NCBI RefSeq assembly: GCF_017795745.1
Contig: NZ_CP059067.1
Location: 806,001-870,000 of the forward strand
From: Rhizobacter sp. AJA081-3
GTDB taxonomy: Bacteria; Pseudomonadota; Gammaproteobacteria; Burkholderiales; Burkholderiaceae_C
DNA: 64,000 nucleotides
Direction of reading: 5' to 3'
Positions within the stretch are counted from its first letter, which is position 1; every line of letters starts with the position of its first letter. The position numbers were made by a program, and so were the translations under genes. The notes beneath the pieces were generated by a model. It worked only from the letters and a program-made list of their open reading frames with translations. It was not told where the DNA came from and did no database searches. Of this stretch, positions 18,693 through 27,926 are shown one piece after another.

Positions 18693-19192
18693 GCAGCCTT
18701 CTCCTCGATGCCGAAGCGCTCTATGCCGACCTGCTGGCCGGCGTGCGCATGCTGATGCAGCCCGGCAGCGCCCTGGTGGGCATCTGGTCGGGCGGCGCCT
18801 GGCTGGCCGAGCGCCTGCAGCGCGACCTGAAGATCGAGGGCGAGCACGGCGTCATCTCCAGCGCCTTGCACCGCGACGACTTCGGTTCGCGCGGCATGGC
18901 CGCCGGCGCCGACCACACGCGGCTGCCCTTCGAGGTCGAGGGCCGGCACATCGTGCTGATCGACGACGTGCTGTTCACCGGCCGCACCACGCGCGCCGTC
19001 ATCAACGAACTGTTCGACTTCGGCCGCCCGGCCAGCGTCACGCTGGCGGTGCTGGTCGACCGCGGCGGGCGCGAGCTGCCGATCCAGCCGGCCTTCTCGG
19101 CCGCGCGCGTGGCCCTGCCGCGCGGCCAGCGCCTGTCCCTGGCCCGCGACGAGCAGGGCCGATTCAGCTTCGACATCAAGGACGCCACCTGA
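18689..19192 (+). CDS. pyrR: PyrR bifunctional regulator / uracil phosphoribosyltransferase
   Basis: 167-residue type I phosphoribosyltransferase of the PyrR family. The PRPP-binding loop is [20 protein letters not shown], and the paired SALHRDDF loop and the [14 protein letters not shown] segment are characteristic of PyrR. In Gram-positive bacteria PyrR binds pyr mRNA to cause attenuation. In Proteobacteria its role is less clear and may be salvage, so regulation of this operon by it is inference. ATGA overlap with ruvX and a one-base TGATG overlap with pyrB support one transcript. Confidence 0.92.
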   Translation: MSSLLLDAEALYADLLAGVRMLMQPGSALVGIWSGGAWLAERLQRDLKIEGEHGVISSALHRDDFGSRGMAAGADHTRLPFEVEGRHIVLIDDVLFTGRTTRAVINELFDFGRPASVTLAVLVDRGGRELPIQPAFSAARVALPRGQRLSLARDEQGRFSFDIKDAT

Positions 19193-20154
19193 TGCTGTCC
19201 CGACGCAACCCCCAGCTCAACGCCCACGGCGAACTGATCCACCTGCTGTCGATCGAGGGCCTGCCCAAGGCGGTGCTGACGCAGATCCTCGACACCGCCG
19301 GCACCTTCCTGTCGGTCAACGACCGCGAGGTGAAGAAGGTGCCGCTGCTGCGCGGCAAGAGCGTGTTCAACCTGTTCTTCGAGAACAGCACGCGCACGCG
19401 CACCACCTTCGAGATCGCCGCCAAGCGCCTGTCGGCCGACGTCATCAACCTGGACATCGCGCGCAGTTCCACCGCCAAGGGCGAGAGCCTGCTCGACACC
19501 ATCGCCAACCTGTCGGCGATGCACGCCGACATGTTCGTGGTGCGGCACAGCGAGAGCGGCGCGCCCTACCTGATCGCGCAGCACTGCGCTCCGCACGTGC
19601 ACGTGGTCAACGCCGGCGACGGCCGCCATGCGCACCCGACGCAGGGCCTGCTCGACATGTACACCATCCGCCACTACAAGCGCGACTTCACGCAGCTCAC
19701 GGTGGCGATCGTCGGTGACATCGTTCACTCGCGCGTGGCGCGCTCCGACATCCATGCGCTGACCACGCTGGGCGTGCCGGAGATCCGCGCCGTCGGCCCG
19801 AAGACGCTGGTGCCCGGCGACCTGCGCGAGATGGGCGTGCGCGTGTGCCACGACATGGCCGAGGGCATCCGCGGTGCCGACGTGATCATCATGCTGCGAC
19901 TGCAGAACGAGCGCATGAGCGGCGCGATGCTGCCGTCCGCCGGCGAGTTCTTCAAGAACTACGGACTGACGCCCGAGAAGCTGGCGCTGGCCAAACCCGA
20001 CGCCATCGTCATGCACCCCGGGCCGATCAACCGCGGCGTCGAGATCGACTCGGCGGTGGCCGACGGCACCCAGAGCGTCATCCTGCCGCAGGTGACCTTC
20101 GGCATCGCGGTGCGCATGGCGGTCATGTCCATCATCGCGGGCAACAACGCATGA
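19192..20154 (+). CDS. pyrB: Aspartate carbamoyltransferase catalytic chain
   Basis: 320-residue enzyme joining carbamoyl phosphate and aspartate, the committed step of pyrimidine synthesis. The carbamoyl-phosphate site STRTRT is at residues 66-71 within [15 protein letters not shown]. Further family marks are [32 protein letters not shown] and [13 protein letters not shown]. No pyrI regulatory chain is adjacent. The next gene is a dihydroorotase homologue lacking metal ligands, the arrangement known from Pseudomonas, where PyrB and PyrC' form a dodecameric complex. The ATG overlaps the pyrR stop by one base. Confidence 0.96.
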   Translation: MLSRRNPQLNAHGELIHLLSIEGLPKAVLTQILDTAGTFLSVNDREVKKVPLLRGKSVFNLFFENSTRTRTTFEIAAKRLSADVINLDIARSSTAKGESLLDTIANLSAMHADMFVVRHSESGAPYLIAQHCAPHVHVVNAGDGRHAHPTQGLLDMYTIRHYKRDFTQLTVAIVGDIVHSRVARSDIHALTTLGVPEIRAVGPKTLVPGDLREMGVRVCHDMAEGIRGADVIIMLRLQNERMSGAMLPSAGEFFKNYGLTPEKLALAKPDAIVMHPGPINRGVEIDSAVADGTQSVILPQVTFGIAVRMAVMSIIAGNNA

Positions 20155-21452
20155 AGATCCTCATCCAGAACGGGCGCCTCGTCGACCCCGCCAGCGGCCG
20201 CGACGAGACGGCCGATGTCGCCATCGCCGCCGGGCGCATCGTCGCCATCGGCGGCGTCAGCGCCGACTTCACGCCGAACCGCATCATCGACGCCAGCGGC
20301 CTGGTGGTCGCGCCCGGCCTCGTCGACCTGGCCGTGCGGCTGCGTGAGCCCGGCCACGAGCACGAGGGCATGCTCGAGAGCGAGATGGCCGCGGCGATGG
20401 CCGGCGGCGTGACCAGCCTCGTCTGCCTGCCCGATACCGACCCGCCGCTGGACGAACCCGGCCTGGTCGAGATGCTCAAGTTCCGCGCGCGCAACCTCAA
20501 CCTCGCGCGCCTGTACCCGCTGGGTGCGCTGACGCGCGGCCTGAAGGGTGACACGCTGACCGAGATGGCCGAGCTCACCGAGGCCGGCTGCGTCGGCTTC
20601 TCGCAGGCCGAGGTGTCCTGCCGCGACACGCTGGTGCTGCACCGCGCGCTGCAGTACGCCAGCACCTTCGGCTACACGGTATGGCTGCGCCCGAACGACA
20701 GCTGGCTGGGCAACGGCGTGGCCGCCAAGGGGCCGCTGGCCACGCGGCTGGGCCTGTCGGGCGTGCCGGTGATCGCCGAGACGATCGCGCTGAACACCAT
20801 CTTCGAGCTGGTGCGCGACACGCGCGCCCGCGTGCACCTGTGCCGCATCAGCAGCGCCGCGGGCATCGAGCTGATCCGCGCTGCCAAGGCCGAGGGCCTG
20901 CCCGTGAGCTGCGACGTGAGCGTGAACCATCTTCACCTGACCGACGTCGACATCGGCTACTTCAACGCCGCGATGCGACTGACGCCGCCGCTGCGCCAGC
21001 AGCGCGACCGCGATGCGATCCGCGCCGCGCTGGCCGACGGCACCGTCGATGCGCTGGTCAGCGACCACACGCCGGTCGACGCCGACGCCAAGAACCTGCC
21101 CTTCGCCGAGGCCGAGCCCGGCGCCACCGGGCTGGAATTGCTGCTCGGCCTGACGCTGAAGTGGGGCGCCGAGAGCGGCCTGCCGCTGGCGAAGACGCTG
21201 GCCGCCGTCACGCAGCGGCCGGTGGCGGTGCTCGGCGATGCGCTGGATTCGCTGGGTTCGAGCACAGGCCGCCTGGTCGAGGGCGGCGTGGCCGACCTGT
21301 GCCTGTTCGACCCCGCGGCGCACTGGCTGGTGCGCCCGGCGGCGCTGTGCAGCCAGGGCAAGAACACGCCCTTCGACGGCTACGAGCTGCCGGGCCGCGT
21401 GAAGGCCACGATCGTCGGCGGGCATGTGGCCTTCGAAGCCGCGCGCGACTGA
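20151..21452 (+). CDS. pyrX: Dihydroorotase-like protein, probably non-catalytic (PyrC'/PyrX)
   Basis: 433-residue amidohydrolase-fold protein aligned end to end with class I dihydroorotase, overlapping pyrB by four bases. Active enzymes carry DxHxHxREPG, but here residues 59-68 read [10 protein letters not shown], so both metal-binding histidines are replaced (A61, R63). The usual metal-site Asp context (SDDG) is also altered to GFSQAEVS. The late motif is SDHTPVD (D305, H306), where active enzymes have DHAPH. This matches the inactive PyrC' that serves as a structural partner of aspartate transcarbamoylase in Pseudomonas. A functional dihydroorotase gene should exist elsewhere in the genome. 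Automatic annotation would probably call it pyrC. Confidence 0.88.
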   Translation: MKILIQNGRLVDPASGRDETADVAIAAGRIVAIGGVSADFTPNRIIDASGLVVAPGLVDLAVRLREPGHEHEGMLESEMAAAMAGGVTSLVCLPDTDPPLDEPGLVEMLKFRARNLNLARLYPLGALTRGLKGDTLTEMAELTEAGCVGFSQAEVSCRDTLVLHRALQYASTFGYTVWLRPNDSWLGNGVAAKGPLATRLGLSGVPVIAETIALNTIFELVRDTRARVHLCRISSAAGIELIRAAKAEGLPVSCDVSVNHLHLTDVDIGYFNAAMRLTPPLRQQRDRDAIRAALADGTVDALVSDHTPVDADAKNLPFAEAEPGATGLELLLGLTLKWGAESGLPLAKTLAAVTQRPVAVLGDALDSLGSSTGRLVEGGVADLCLFDPAAHWLVRPAALCSQGKNTPFDGYELPGRVKATIVGGHVAFEAARD

Positions 21453-21465
21453 GGCCGGCGCCAGG

Positions 21466-22206
21466 GTGCGTGGGCTGATCGCGCTGTGGCGGCTCGGTGC
21501 CGCCGTGCTGCAGGTCCTGGGCGGAGCGCTCATCTGTGCCGTGCTGTTCCCCTTCCTGAAGCCGGCGCAGCGCATGGCACATGTCGGCCGCTGGTCGGCG
21601 CGCATGCTGCGCGCGCTGGGCATCCGGCTCGAGGCGCAGGGCGCCGTGCATCCGGGGCCGGTGCTGCTGGTGGCCAATCACATCTCCTGGGTCGACATCC
21701 TCGCCGTCAATGCAGTGCACCCGGCGCGCTTCGTCTCCAAGGCCGACGTGAAGCACTGGCCCTTCCTCGGCTGGCTGGTGGCCTGCGGCGGCACGCTGTT
21801 CATCGAGCGTGAGCGCAAGCGCGACGCGCTGCGCGTGGTGCACCAGATCGCCGAAGCGCTCAAGTCGGGCGACGTGGTCGCGGTGTTCCCCGAAGGAACC
21901 ACGGGCGATGGCCATGGCGTGCTGCCCTTCCACGCCAACCTGCTGCAGGCCGCCATCGCCACCGAGGCGCCGGTGCAGCCGGTGGTGCTGAGCTACCGTG
22001 ACGCGGCCTCGCCGGTGAGTCAGGCTGCGTCTTACGTGGGCGACACCAGCCTCGTGCAATCCCTGTGGTCCACCGTGACGGCCGACAAGCTCGTCGCCCG
22101 CGTCGTGGTCGAGAATGCCCAGGGCACGCGCCATGCCGACCGGCGCGCGCTGGCCGAGCATCTGCGCGAGACCATCCTGGGACGGCTGCAGGAGGACCGG
22201 GCTTGA
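21466..22206 (+). CDS. 1-acyl-sn-glycerol-3-phosphate acyltransferase-like (PlsC family)
   Basis: 246-residue membrane-associated acyltransferase with an N-terminal hydrophobic helix ([21 protein letters not shown]). The HX4D catalytic motif is in [15 protein letters not shown], the FIERERKR block follows, and the substrate-binding [12 protein letters not shown] matches the EGT motif. It may make phosphatidic acid or acylate another lysolipid. I take GTG at 21466, 13 bases after the pyrX stop. An in-frame ATG at 21424 exists but lies inside pyrX and would add a non-family N-terminus. It ends in a four-base overlap with the phosphorylase gene. Confidence 0.88.
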   Translation: MRGLIALWRLGAAVLQVLGGALICAVLFPFLKPAQRMAHVGRWSARMLRALGIRLEAQGAVHPGPVLLVANHISWVDILAVNAVHPARFVSKADVKHWPFLGWLVACGGTLFIERERKRDALRVVHQIAEALKSGDVVAVFPEGTTGDGHGVLPFHANLLQAAIATEAPVQPVVLSYRDAASPVSQAASYVGDTSLVQSLWSTVTADKLVARVVVENAQGTRHADRRALAEHLRETILGRLQEDRA

Positions 22207-23771
22207 CGCCGCTGACGATCCGCCGTGTCGCCATCGACACCTTCCGCGAGCATGTGGCCTACCTGCACCGCGACTGCACGGCCGTGCGCGCCGAAGGCTT
22301 CCAGGCGCTGTCGAAGGTGGAGGTCAGCGGCAACGGATCGAGCATCCTGGCGGTGCTCAACGTGGTGGACGACGAATGCATCGTCGGCCCCACCGAGCTG
22401 GGGCTGAGCGAGGAGGCCTTCTCCCGCCTGGGCCTGGCGGCCGGCCACGGCGCAAGCCTGCAGCATGCGGAGCCGCCGGCCTCGATCGCCGCGCTGCACC
22501 GCAAGATCGCCGGCGAGCGCCTCTCGCGCGACGATCTGCACGGCATCATCCGCGACATCGCGCAGATGCGCTACACGAAGATCGAGCTGGCGGCCTTCGT
22601 CGTGGCGGCCAACCAGTTCGAGATGGACCGCGACGAGGTGCTGCACCTTACCGAAGGCATGATCGCCGCCGGCCGCCGCCTCGACTGGCACCAGGAGGTG
22701 CGCAGCGGGCCGGTGGTCGACAAGCACTGCATCGGCGGCATCCCCGGCAACCGCACCTCGATGCTGGTGGTGCCCATCGTTGCCGCGCACGGCATGCTGA
22801 TCCCCAAGACCTCGTCGCGCGCGATCACCTCGCCGGCCGGCACCGCCGACACGATGGAGATGCTTGCGCAGGTCGAGCTGCCCTTCGACCGCCTGGCCGC
22901 CATCGTGCGCGAGACCGGCGGCTGCCTCGCCTGGGGCGGCACGGCCGACCTGTCGCCGGCCGACGACGTGCTGATCGCGGTGGAGCGCCCGCTGGGCATC
23001 GACTCGCCAGGGCAGATGGTGGCCTCGATCCTGTCGAAGAAGATCGCCGCCGGCTCCACGCACCTGGTGCTCGACATCCCGGTCGGACCGAGCGCCAAGG
23101 TGCGCGGCATGCCCGAGGCGCAGCGGCTGAAGAAGCTGTTCGAGTACGTGGCCTCGCGGCTGCAGCTGCACATCGACGTGGTGATCACCGACGGCCGCCA
23201 GCCGATCGGCCGCGGCATCGGCCCGGTGCTGGAGGCGCGCGACGTGATGCAGGTGCTCGAGAACGACCCTGCCGCGCCGATGGACCTGCGCCAGAAGGCG
23301 CTGCGCCTGGCCGGCCGCGTGATCGAGTTCGACCCCGACGTGCGCGGCGGCGACGGCTTCGCGATCGCGCGAGACATCCTCGACTCCGGCCGTGCGCTGG
23401 CGAAGATGAACCAGATCATCGATGCGCAGGGCCGGCGGCCGTTCTCGTGGGCGGCACCGCCGGTGGCACCGCTGTCCTTCGACGTGCTGGCGCCGCGCGA
23501 CGGCGTGGTCACCGCAATCGACAACCTGGCGGTGGCGCGCATCGCGCAACTGGCCGGCGCGCCCAAGGTGGCCGGTGCCGGCATCGACCTGCTGCACCGC
23601 CTGGGCGACGCCGTGAAGGCCGGCCAGGCGTTGTACCGCGTGCATGCGCGCTTCGAGGCCGACCTCGACTACGCGCGGCGCAAGTCCGAAGCCGACGCGG
23701 GCTTTCGTGTCGGCACGGCCGACGAACTGCCGCGCGACTACGTGCTGCGCGACAACGGTGCCGGGTTCTGA
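22203..23771 (+). CDS. Thymidine/AMP phosphorylase family protein (archaeal AMP phosphorylase type)
   Basis: 522-residue nucleoside-phosphorylase-fold protein starting with TTG at 22203, whose codon overlaps the previous stop (TTGA). It has an extra N-terminal domain of about 85 residues, as in archaeal AMP phosphorylase but not in E. coli-type DeoA. The phosphate site is D173[10 protein letters not shown], with [20 protein letters not shown] and MNQIIDAQG downstream. AMP phosphorylases convert a nucleoside monophosphate and phosphate into base and ribose 1,5-bisphosphate; thymidine phosphorylases act on nucleosides. Which substrate is used here cannot be decided by eye. Its partner 14 bases downstream resembles PRPP synthetase. 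Confidence 0.82.
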   Translation: MTPLTIRRVAIDTFREHVAYLHRDCTAVRAEGFQALSKVEVSGNGSSILAVLNVVDDECIVGPTELGLSEEAFSRLGLAAGHGASLQHAEPPASIAALHRKIAGERLSRDDLHGIIRDIAQMRYTKIELAAFVVAANQFEMDRDEVLHLTEGMIAAGRRLDWHQEVRSGPVVDKHCIGGIPGNRTSMLVVPIVAAHGMLIPKTSSRAITSPAGTADTMEMLAQVELPFDRLAAIVRETGGCLAWGGTADLSPADDVLIAVERPLGIDSPGQMVASILSKKIAAGSTHLVLDIPVGPSAKVRGMPEAQRLKKLFEYVASRLQLHIDVVITDGRQPIGRGIGPVLEARDVMQVLENDPAAPMDLRQKALRLAGRVIEFDPDVRGGDGFAIARDILDSGRALAKMNQIIDAQGRRPFSWAAPPVAPLSFDVLAPRDGVVTAIDNLAVARIAQLAGAPKVAGAGIDLLHRLGDAVKAGQALYRVHARFEADLDYARRKSEADAGFRVGTADELPRDYVLRDNGAGF

Positions 23772-23785
23772 CCCTGGGAGTGCGC

Positions 23786-24667
23786 ATGCTGCTGGCCTTT
23801 GCCGACGAAAGCCCGCTGGCGCACGCGCTGGCGCGCGAGATGGACTGCGAGCTCGCCTTCGTCGAGACGCACCACTTTCCCGATGGCGAGATCAAGCTGC
23901 GGCTGCCGCCGGCGCTGCCGCCACGCGTGGTGATGCTGCGCGGCCTGCAGCAGCCCAACGACCGCCTGGTGCAGCTGATGCTGGCCGGGCGCACCGCGCG
24001 CGAGCTCGGCGCGCGCCACCTGACGCTGGCCTCGCCCTACCTCGCCTACATGCGGCAGGACATGGCCTTCCAGCCCGGCGAGGCCGTGAGTCAGCGCATC
24101 GTCGTCGGCTTTCTGGGCAGCCTGTTCGACCGCGTGATCACGATCGATCCGCACCTGCATCGCATCGCTTCGCTCGACGAAGTGATGCCGGGCTCGCGGG
24201 GCGTCGCCTTGACCGCAGCGCCGCTGCTCGGCGCCTGGATCGCTTCGCAGTGGCCGGCCGACGCGCTGCCGCTGCTCGTCGGTCCCGACGAGGAGGCCGA
24301 GCAGTGGGTGCGTGCGGCCGGCGAACGCACTGGCCTGCAGGGGCTGGTCTGCCGCAAGACGCGACGCGGCGATCGCGATGTGACGGTCGAACTCCCCGCA
24401 CAGGACATCACTGGGCGCGATGTGGTGATCATCGATGACGTGGCCAGCACAGGCCACACGATCGTGCAGGCTGCAGCGGCGCTGCGCGAGCGGGGCGTCG
24501 CCTCGATCGACGTGGCGGTGGTGCATGCGCTGTTCGGCGGTGATGCGATCGAACGGTTGATGCAGGCCGGCGTCCGCCGCGTGTGGAGCACCGACGCCGT
24601 GCCGCATTCGAGCAACGTTGTCACGGTCGCGCCCCTGCTGGCGAGGGCAATCGCGGATTGCGACTGA
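23786..24667 (+). CDS. Ribose-phosphate diphosphokinase-like protein
   Basis: 293-residue protein with the layout of a short, archaeal-type PRPP synthetase. It has FPDGEIKLRLP near the N-terminus, the YMRQDMAFQPGEAVSQRIV ATP loop, DPHLHR, KTRRGDRDVTVEL, and the PRPP-binding loop VVIIDDVASTGHT with D217 and D218. It is expected to make PRPP from ribose 5-phosphate and ATP. It starts at ATG 23786 behind CTGGGAG, and the gene ends the pyr-type operon. It is shorter than the housekeeping Prs of about 315 residues and probably a second paralogue; a ribose 1,5-bisphosphate-linked role is speculation from its neighbour. Confidence 0.83.
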   Translation: MLLAFADESPLAHALAREMDCELAFVETHHFPDGEIKLRLPPALPPRVVMLRGLQQPNDRLVQLMLAGRTARELGARHLTLASPYLAYMRQDMAFQPGEAVSQRIVVGFLGSLFDRVITIDPHLHRIASLDEVMPGSRGVALTAAPLLGAWIASQWPADALPLLVGPDEEAEQWVRAAGERTGLQGLVCRKTRRGDRDVTVELPAQDITGRDVVIIDDVASTGHTIVQAAAALRERGVASIDVAVVHALFGGDAIERLMQAGVRRVWSTDAVPHSSNVVTVAPLLARAIADCD

Positions 24668-24713
24668 ATGGGAACGCATCCCACACTGGCTTCTCGCATC
24701 GCTAGGGGAGCCC

Positions 24714-25832
24714 ATGCATCTGCTCAGGCTGATCCAAAGCCAGGTGAAGCTCGGCGAGCCCTTGCCCTGGGGCGTGCGTGACCAGCAGGGCAAGTTGCTG
24801 CTGGCCCGTGGGCAGGTGATCGCCAACGAGGCACAACTCGCCGCCCTGCTCGAGCGTGGTGCGAGCGTCGACATCGAGGAGGTGCGCGCGGCGGCACGGG
24901 GCGACGCCGATACGGCCCGGCCGGTGAGCCTGTTCGCGCAGTGGGAGCAGGTGCTGTGGCAGCTCGATCGTGTGCTGCGCAGCGTGAGCGGCGAGCCGGG
25001 CTTCGGCCAGCGCGTGAATGAACTCGTGCAGCGCATCGAGGCGCTGACTCTGCGCGACCCCGACATCGCGATCTACCTGACGGTGCGCCAGGACCCGAAG
25101 CGACTGACGATCTACGCGCTGGCCCACTCCGTGCACTGCGCGATGGTGTCGCTACTCATGGCACGGCGGCTCGGCTGGGACGAGGAGTCCACGCACACGC
25201 TGATGAAGGCCGCGTTGACGATGAACATCGCCATCCTCGACCTGCAGGGCCGCATGGCCGCACAGGGCGTGCCGCCCACGCCGCCGCAGATGGACATGAT
25301 CCGCGTGCACCCGACGCAGGGTGTGGAGATGCTGAAGGCGGCCGGCATCGACGAACTGCCCTGGCTCGAGTCCATCGCGCACCACCACGAGCGGCCGGAC
25401 GGCACGGGTTACCCGGCTGGTCTGCGCGAATCGGGCGAACAGGCCACGGTGCTGCGCTATATCGACGTGTTCATGGCCAAGATGGCGCCGCGGGCGCTGC
25501 GCGCACCACTGTCTGCGCAGCTCGCCGCCCGGCAGCTCTTCCAGGAATCCGGCGGCGCGCCGGCGTCGGCGGCGATCATCAAGGAGTTCGGCATCTACCC
25601 GCCGGGCGAGTTCGTGCAGCTCAAGTCGGGCGAGATGGCGGTGGTGGTGCGCCGCGGCGCCAATGCCAGCACGCCGCTGGCCGCCGCCATCACCGACCGG
25701 CACGGCATGCCCAATGTCAATACGGTCGTGCGCGACACCTCGAAGCCCGAATTCGCCATCGCCGCGCTCGCGGCGGAGACGAACCTGGTGCTGCGCGTGC
25801 CGCCGGAGCGGCTGTTCGGCTTGCCGGAGTGA
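24714..25832 (+). CDS. HD-GYP-like protein with degenerate metal site
   Basis: 372-residue cytoplasmic protein. Its middle (about residues 120-290) follows the HD-GYP cyclic-di-GMP phosphodiesterase fold and keeps HHERPDGTGYP at residues 224-234. Residues where catalytic HD-GYP proteins have the HDxGK motif read M170-N-I-A-I, and the earlier helix reads HSVHCAMVS (138-146), so the di-iron site appears incomplete. An N-terminal domain of about 70 residues resembles the small domain often preceding HD-GYP modules. The ATG at 24714 follows AGGGGAG. It may be a c-di-GMP receptor or scaffold rather than a hydrolase (inference). Confidence 0.75.
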   Translation: MHLLRLIQSQVKLGEPLPWGVRDQQGKLLLARGQVIANEAQLAALLERGASVDIEEVRAAARGDADTARPVSLFAQWEQVLWQLDRVLRSVSGEPGFGQRVNELVQRIEALTLRDPDIAIYLTVRQDPKRLTIYALAHSVHCAMVSLLMARRLGWDEESTHTLMKAALTMNIAILDLQGRMAAQGVPPTPPQMDMIRVHPTQGVEMLKAAGIDELPWLESIAHHHERPDGTGYPAGLRESGEQATVLRYIDVFMAKMAPRALRAPLSAQLAARQLFQESGGAPASAAIIKEFGIYPPGEFVQLKSGEMAVVVRRGANASTPLAAAITDRHGMPNVNTVVRDTSKPEFAIAALAAETNLVLRVPPERLFGLPE

Positions 25833-25845
25833 CCCGGATCCCGGA

Positions 25846-26589
25846 TCAGGCCTTGCCCTGGTTCGCCACCGCTGCCGCCGCCTTCGCCGCCGCTTCCGCG
25901 TCGCCGAGGTAGTAGCTGCGGATCGGCTTGAGCGCGTCGTCCAGTTCGTAGACGAGCGGGATGCCGTTGGGGATGTTCAGGCCGACGATGGCGTCTTCGG
26001 AGATGCCGTCGAGGTACTTCACCAGCGCGCGGATGCTGTTGCCGTGCGCGGCGATCAGCACGCGCTGGCCGGAGCGGATCGCCGGCGCCAGCGTGTCGTT
26101 CCAGTAGGGCAGCACGCGCGCCACCGTGTCCTTCAGGCATTCGGTCAGTGGCACCTCGCCGTCGGCGAGCTTCGCGTAGCGCGGGTCGCTGCGTTCGCTG
26201 CGCGGATCGCCCGGCTCGAGCGCCGGCGGCGGCGTGTCGTAGCTGCGGCGCCAGACCAGCACCTGCTCGTCGCCGAACTTCTTCGCCGTCTCGGCCTTGT
26301 TCAGGCCCTGCAGCGCGCCGTAGTGGCGCTCGTTCAGGCGCCAGGAGTTCACCACCGGCAGCCAGGTACGGTCCATCTCGTCCAGCGCGTGCCACAGCGT
26401 CCAGATGGCGCGCTTGAGCACCGAGGTGTAGGCGACGTCGAACTCGTAGCCCTCGGCCTTGAGCAGCCGGCCCGACTCGCGCGCCTGCGCCACGCCGGTG
26501 GGCGTGAGGCCCACGTCCGTCCAGCCGGTGAAGCGGTTCTCGAGGTTCCAGGTCGATTCGCCGTGGCGGATCAGTACGAGCTTGTGCAT
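25846..26589 (-). CDS. gpmA: 2,3-bisphosphoglycerate-dependent phosphoglycerate mutase
   Basis: 247-residue glycolytic enzyme interconverting 3- and 2-phosphoglycerate. The phospho-histidine is in [43 protein letters not shown] and the second histidine in [18 protein letters not shown] are typical of dPGM. The start is the ATG at 26589 ([12 protein letters not shown]). The gene converges with the HD-GYP-like gene (13-base gap) and diverges from the rhodanese gene. Confidence 0.96.
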   Translation of the reverse strand: MHKLVLIRHGESTWNLENRFTGWTDVGLTPTGVAQARESGRLLKAEGYEFDVAYTSVLKRAIWTLWHALDEMDRTWLPVVNSWRLNERHYGALQGLNKAETAKKFGDEQVLVWRRSYDTPPPALEPGDPRSERSDPRYAKLADGEVPLTECLKDTVARVLPYWNDTLAPAIRSGQRVLIAAHGNSIRALVKYLDGISEDAIVGLNIPNGIPLVYELDDALKPIRSYYLGDAEAAAKAAAAVANQGKA

Positions 26590-26652
26590 GGGCTGGCCGG
26601 GTTCGGGATGAGGGAATGCCGGGCTCGGCCCGGTGGCGTCAACCGTGAATTC

Positions 26653-26658
26653 TATAAT
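26653..26658 (+). promoter_or_regulatory. Consensus -10 box upstream of the rhodanese gene
   Basis: A perfect TATAAT hexamer lies 34 bases upstream of the GTG start at 26692, in a short AT-rich patch between divergent gpmA and the rhodanese gene. I find no convincing -35 at 16-18 bases upstream. It probably drives the rhodanese-grxC pair. Confidence 0.4.
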
Positions 26659-26691
26659 TCGCGTTTTTCGCCGCAGCGGCTGAAGGCTCCC

Positions 26692-27102
26692 GTGAAGTTC
26701 TTTATCGACAACTGGGTTCTGTTCCTGGCCGCCATCACCTCCGGCGGCCTCCTGCTCTGGCCGATGATTTCGCGCGGTGGCGGTGCCGGGCGCATCTCGC
26801 CGGCGCAGGCCGTGCAGATGATCAACCGCGAGAAGGCCGTGCTGATCGACGTCAGCGAGCCCGACGAGTTCGCCGGCAGCCACGCCACCGGCTCGAAGAA
26901 CGTGCCGCTGGGCCGGCTCGAGGCTTCGGGCGACCTGCCGAAGAACAAGACGCTGCCGCTGGTGGTGGTGTGCCCGAGCGGCACGCGCGCCGTGCGCGCC
27001 GTCGCGACGCTGAAGAAGCTCGGCTTCGAGAACTCGCATGTGCTCGCCGGCGGCCTGGCCGCCTGGCGCGAAGCCAATCTGCCCGTCGAGAAGAACGCCT
27101 GA
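26692..27102 (+). CDS. Membrane-anchored rhodanese-like protein
   Basis: 136-residue protein with one N-terminal transmembrane helix (about residues 7-26) followed by a rhodanese domain. The domain starts with [20 protein letters not shown] and carries the active-site cysteine in [14 protein letters not shown], followed by [22 protein letters not shown]. It could transfer sulfane sulfur or act in redox repair. The start is GTG at 26692. It is followed nine bases later by grxC and then secB, a gene order common in Proteobacteria. Confidence 0.9.
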   Translation: MKFFIDNWVLFLAAITSGGLLLWPMISRGGGAGRISPAQAVQMINREKAVLIDVSEPDEFAGSHATGSKNVPLGRLEASGDLPKNKTLPLVVVCPSGTRAVRAVATLKKLGFENSHVLAGGLAAWREANLPVEKNA

Positions 27103-27111
27103 GGACGCGCC

Positions 27112-27369
27112 ATGCCTGCCGTGAAGATGTACACCACCCAGGTCTGCCCGTACTGCCAGCGCGCCAAGGCGCTGCTCAAGCAGCGCGGCGTCGAGCAGAT
27201 CGAGGAGATCCGCGTCGACCTGCACCCCGCCGAGCGCGACACCATGGTGCACCTCACCGGCCGGCGCACCGTGCCGCAGATCTTCATCGGCGACACGCAT
27301 GTCGGTGGCTGCGACGATCTGGTCGCGCTCGACCAGCGCGGCGGCCTCGCGCCGCTGCTCGCTGGCTGA
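27112..27369 (+). CDS. grxC: Glutaredoxin 3
   Basis: 85-residue thioltransferase that reduces disulfides with glutathione. The redox motif C12-P-Y-C15 lies near the N-terminus, and the glutathione-binding segments [12 protein letters not shown] (with the cis-proline TVP) and [14 protein letters not shown] follow. Length and motifs are exactly GrxC. The order rhodanese-grxC-secB-gpsA is conserved in many Proteobacteria. Confidence 0.95.
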   Translation: MPAVKMYTTQVCPYCQRAKALLKQRGVEQIEEIRVDLHPAERDTMVHLTGRRTVPQIFIGDTHVGGCDDLVALDQRGGLAPLLAG

Positions 27370-27436
27370 CTCGCCGCGCAGCGATAATCCCGGGCTCGCC
27401 GCCATTTCGACGGCACCCCTTCATCCAGAGATTTCC

Positions 27437-27907
27437 ATGGCCGACGACAACCTGACCCCGGTGTTCCAGATCCAGCGCATGTACCTGAAGGACTTGTCGC
27501 TGGAGCAACCCAACTCGCCGCAGATCCTGCTCGAGCAGTCGCAGCCGGCCGTCGACATCCAGCTCGGCCTGGGCGCCGAGGCCATCGCCGACGGCGTCTA
27601 TGAAGTGGCCGTCACCGCGACGGTGACGACCAAGGTCGCCGACAAGGTGCTGTTCCTCGTCGAGGCCAAGCAGGCCGGCATCTTCGAGATCCGCAACATC
27701 CCGGGCGACCAGCTCGACCAGATCATCGGCATCGCCTGCCCCGGCATCGTCTACCCCTACCTGCGCGCCATCGTCTCCGACGTGTGCACGCGTGCCGGCT
27801 TCCCGCCGGTGCTGCTGGCCGAGGTGAACTTCCAGGCCATGTTCGAGGCGCAGCGCGCCCAGGCCGCGGGCCAGAACGGCTCGGGCATCATCACCAGCGT
27901 CAACTGA
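27437..27907 (+). CDS. secB: Protein-export chaperone SecB
   Basis: 156-residue cytosolic tetrameric chaperone that holds preproteins unfolded and delivers them to SecA. It has the family signature [36 protein letters not shown], and [27 protein letters not shown]. The ATG at 27437 follows ATCCAGAGATTTCC, with a possible -10 (GATAAT, 27383-27388) upstream. The gpsA gene starts 19 bases after its stop. Confidence 0.96.
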   Translation: MADDNLTPVFQIQRMYLKDLSLEQPNSPQILLEQSQPAVDIQLGLGAEAIADGVYEVAVTATVTTKVADKVLFLVEAKQAGIFEIRNIPGDQLDQIIGIACPGIVYPYLRAIVSDVCTRAGFPPVLLAEVNFQAMFEAQRAQAAGQNGSGIITSVN

Positions 27908-27926
27908 GGCGCTTGCCGCGGCGCGC

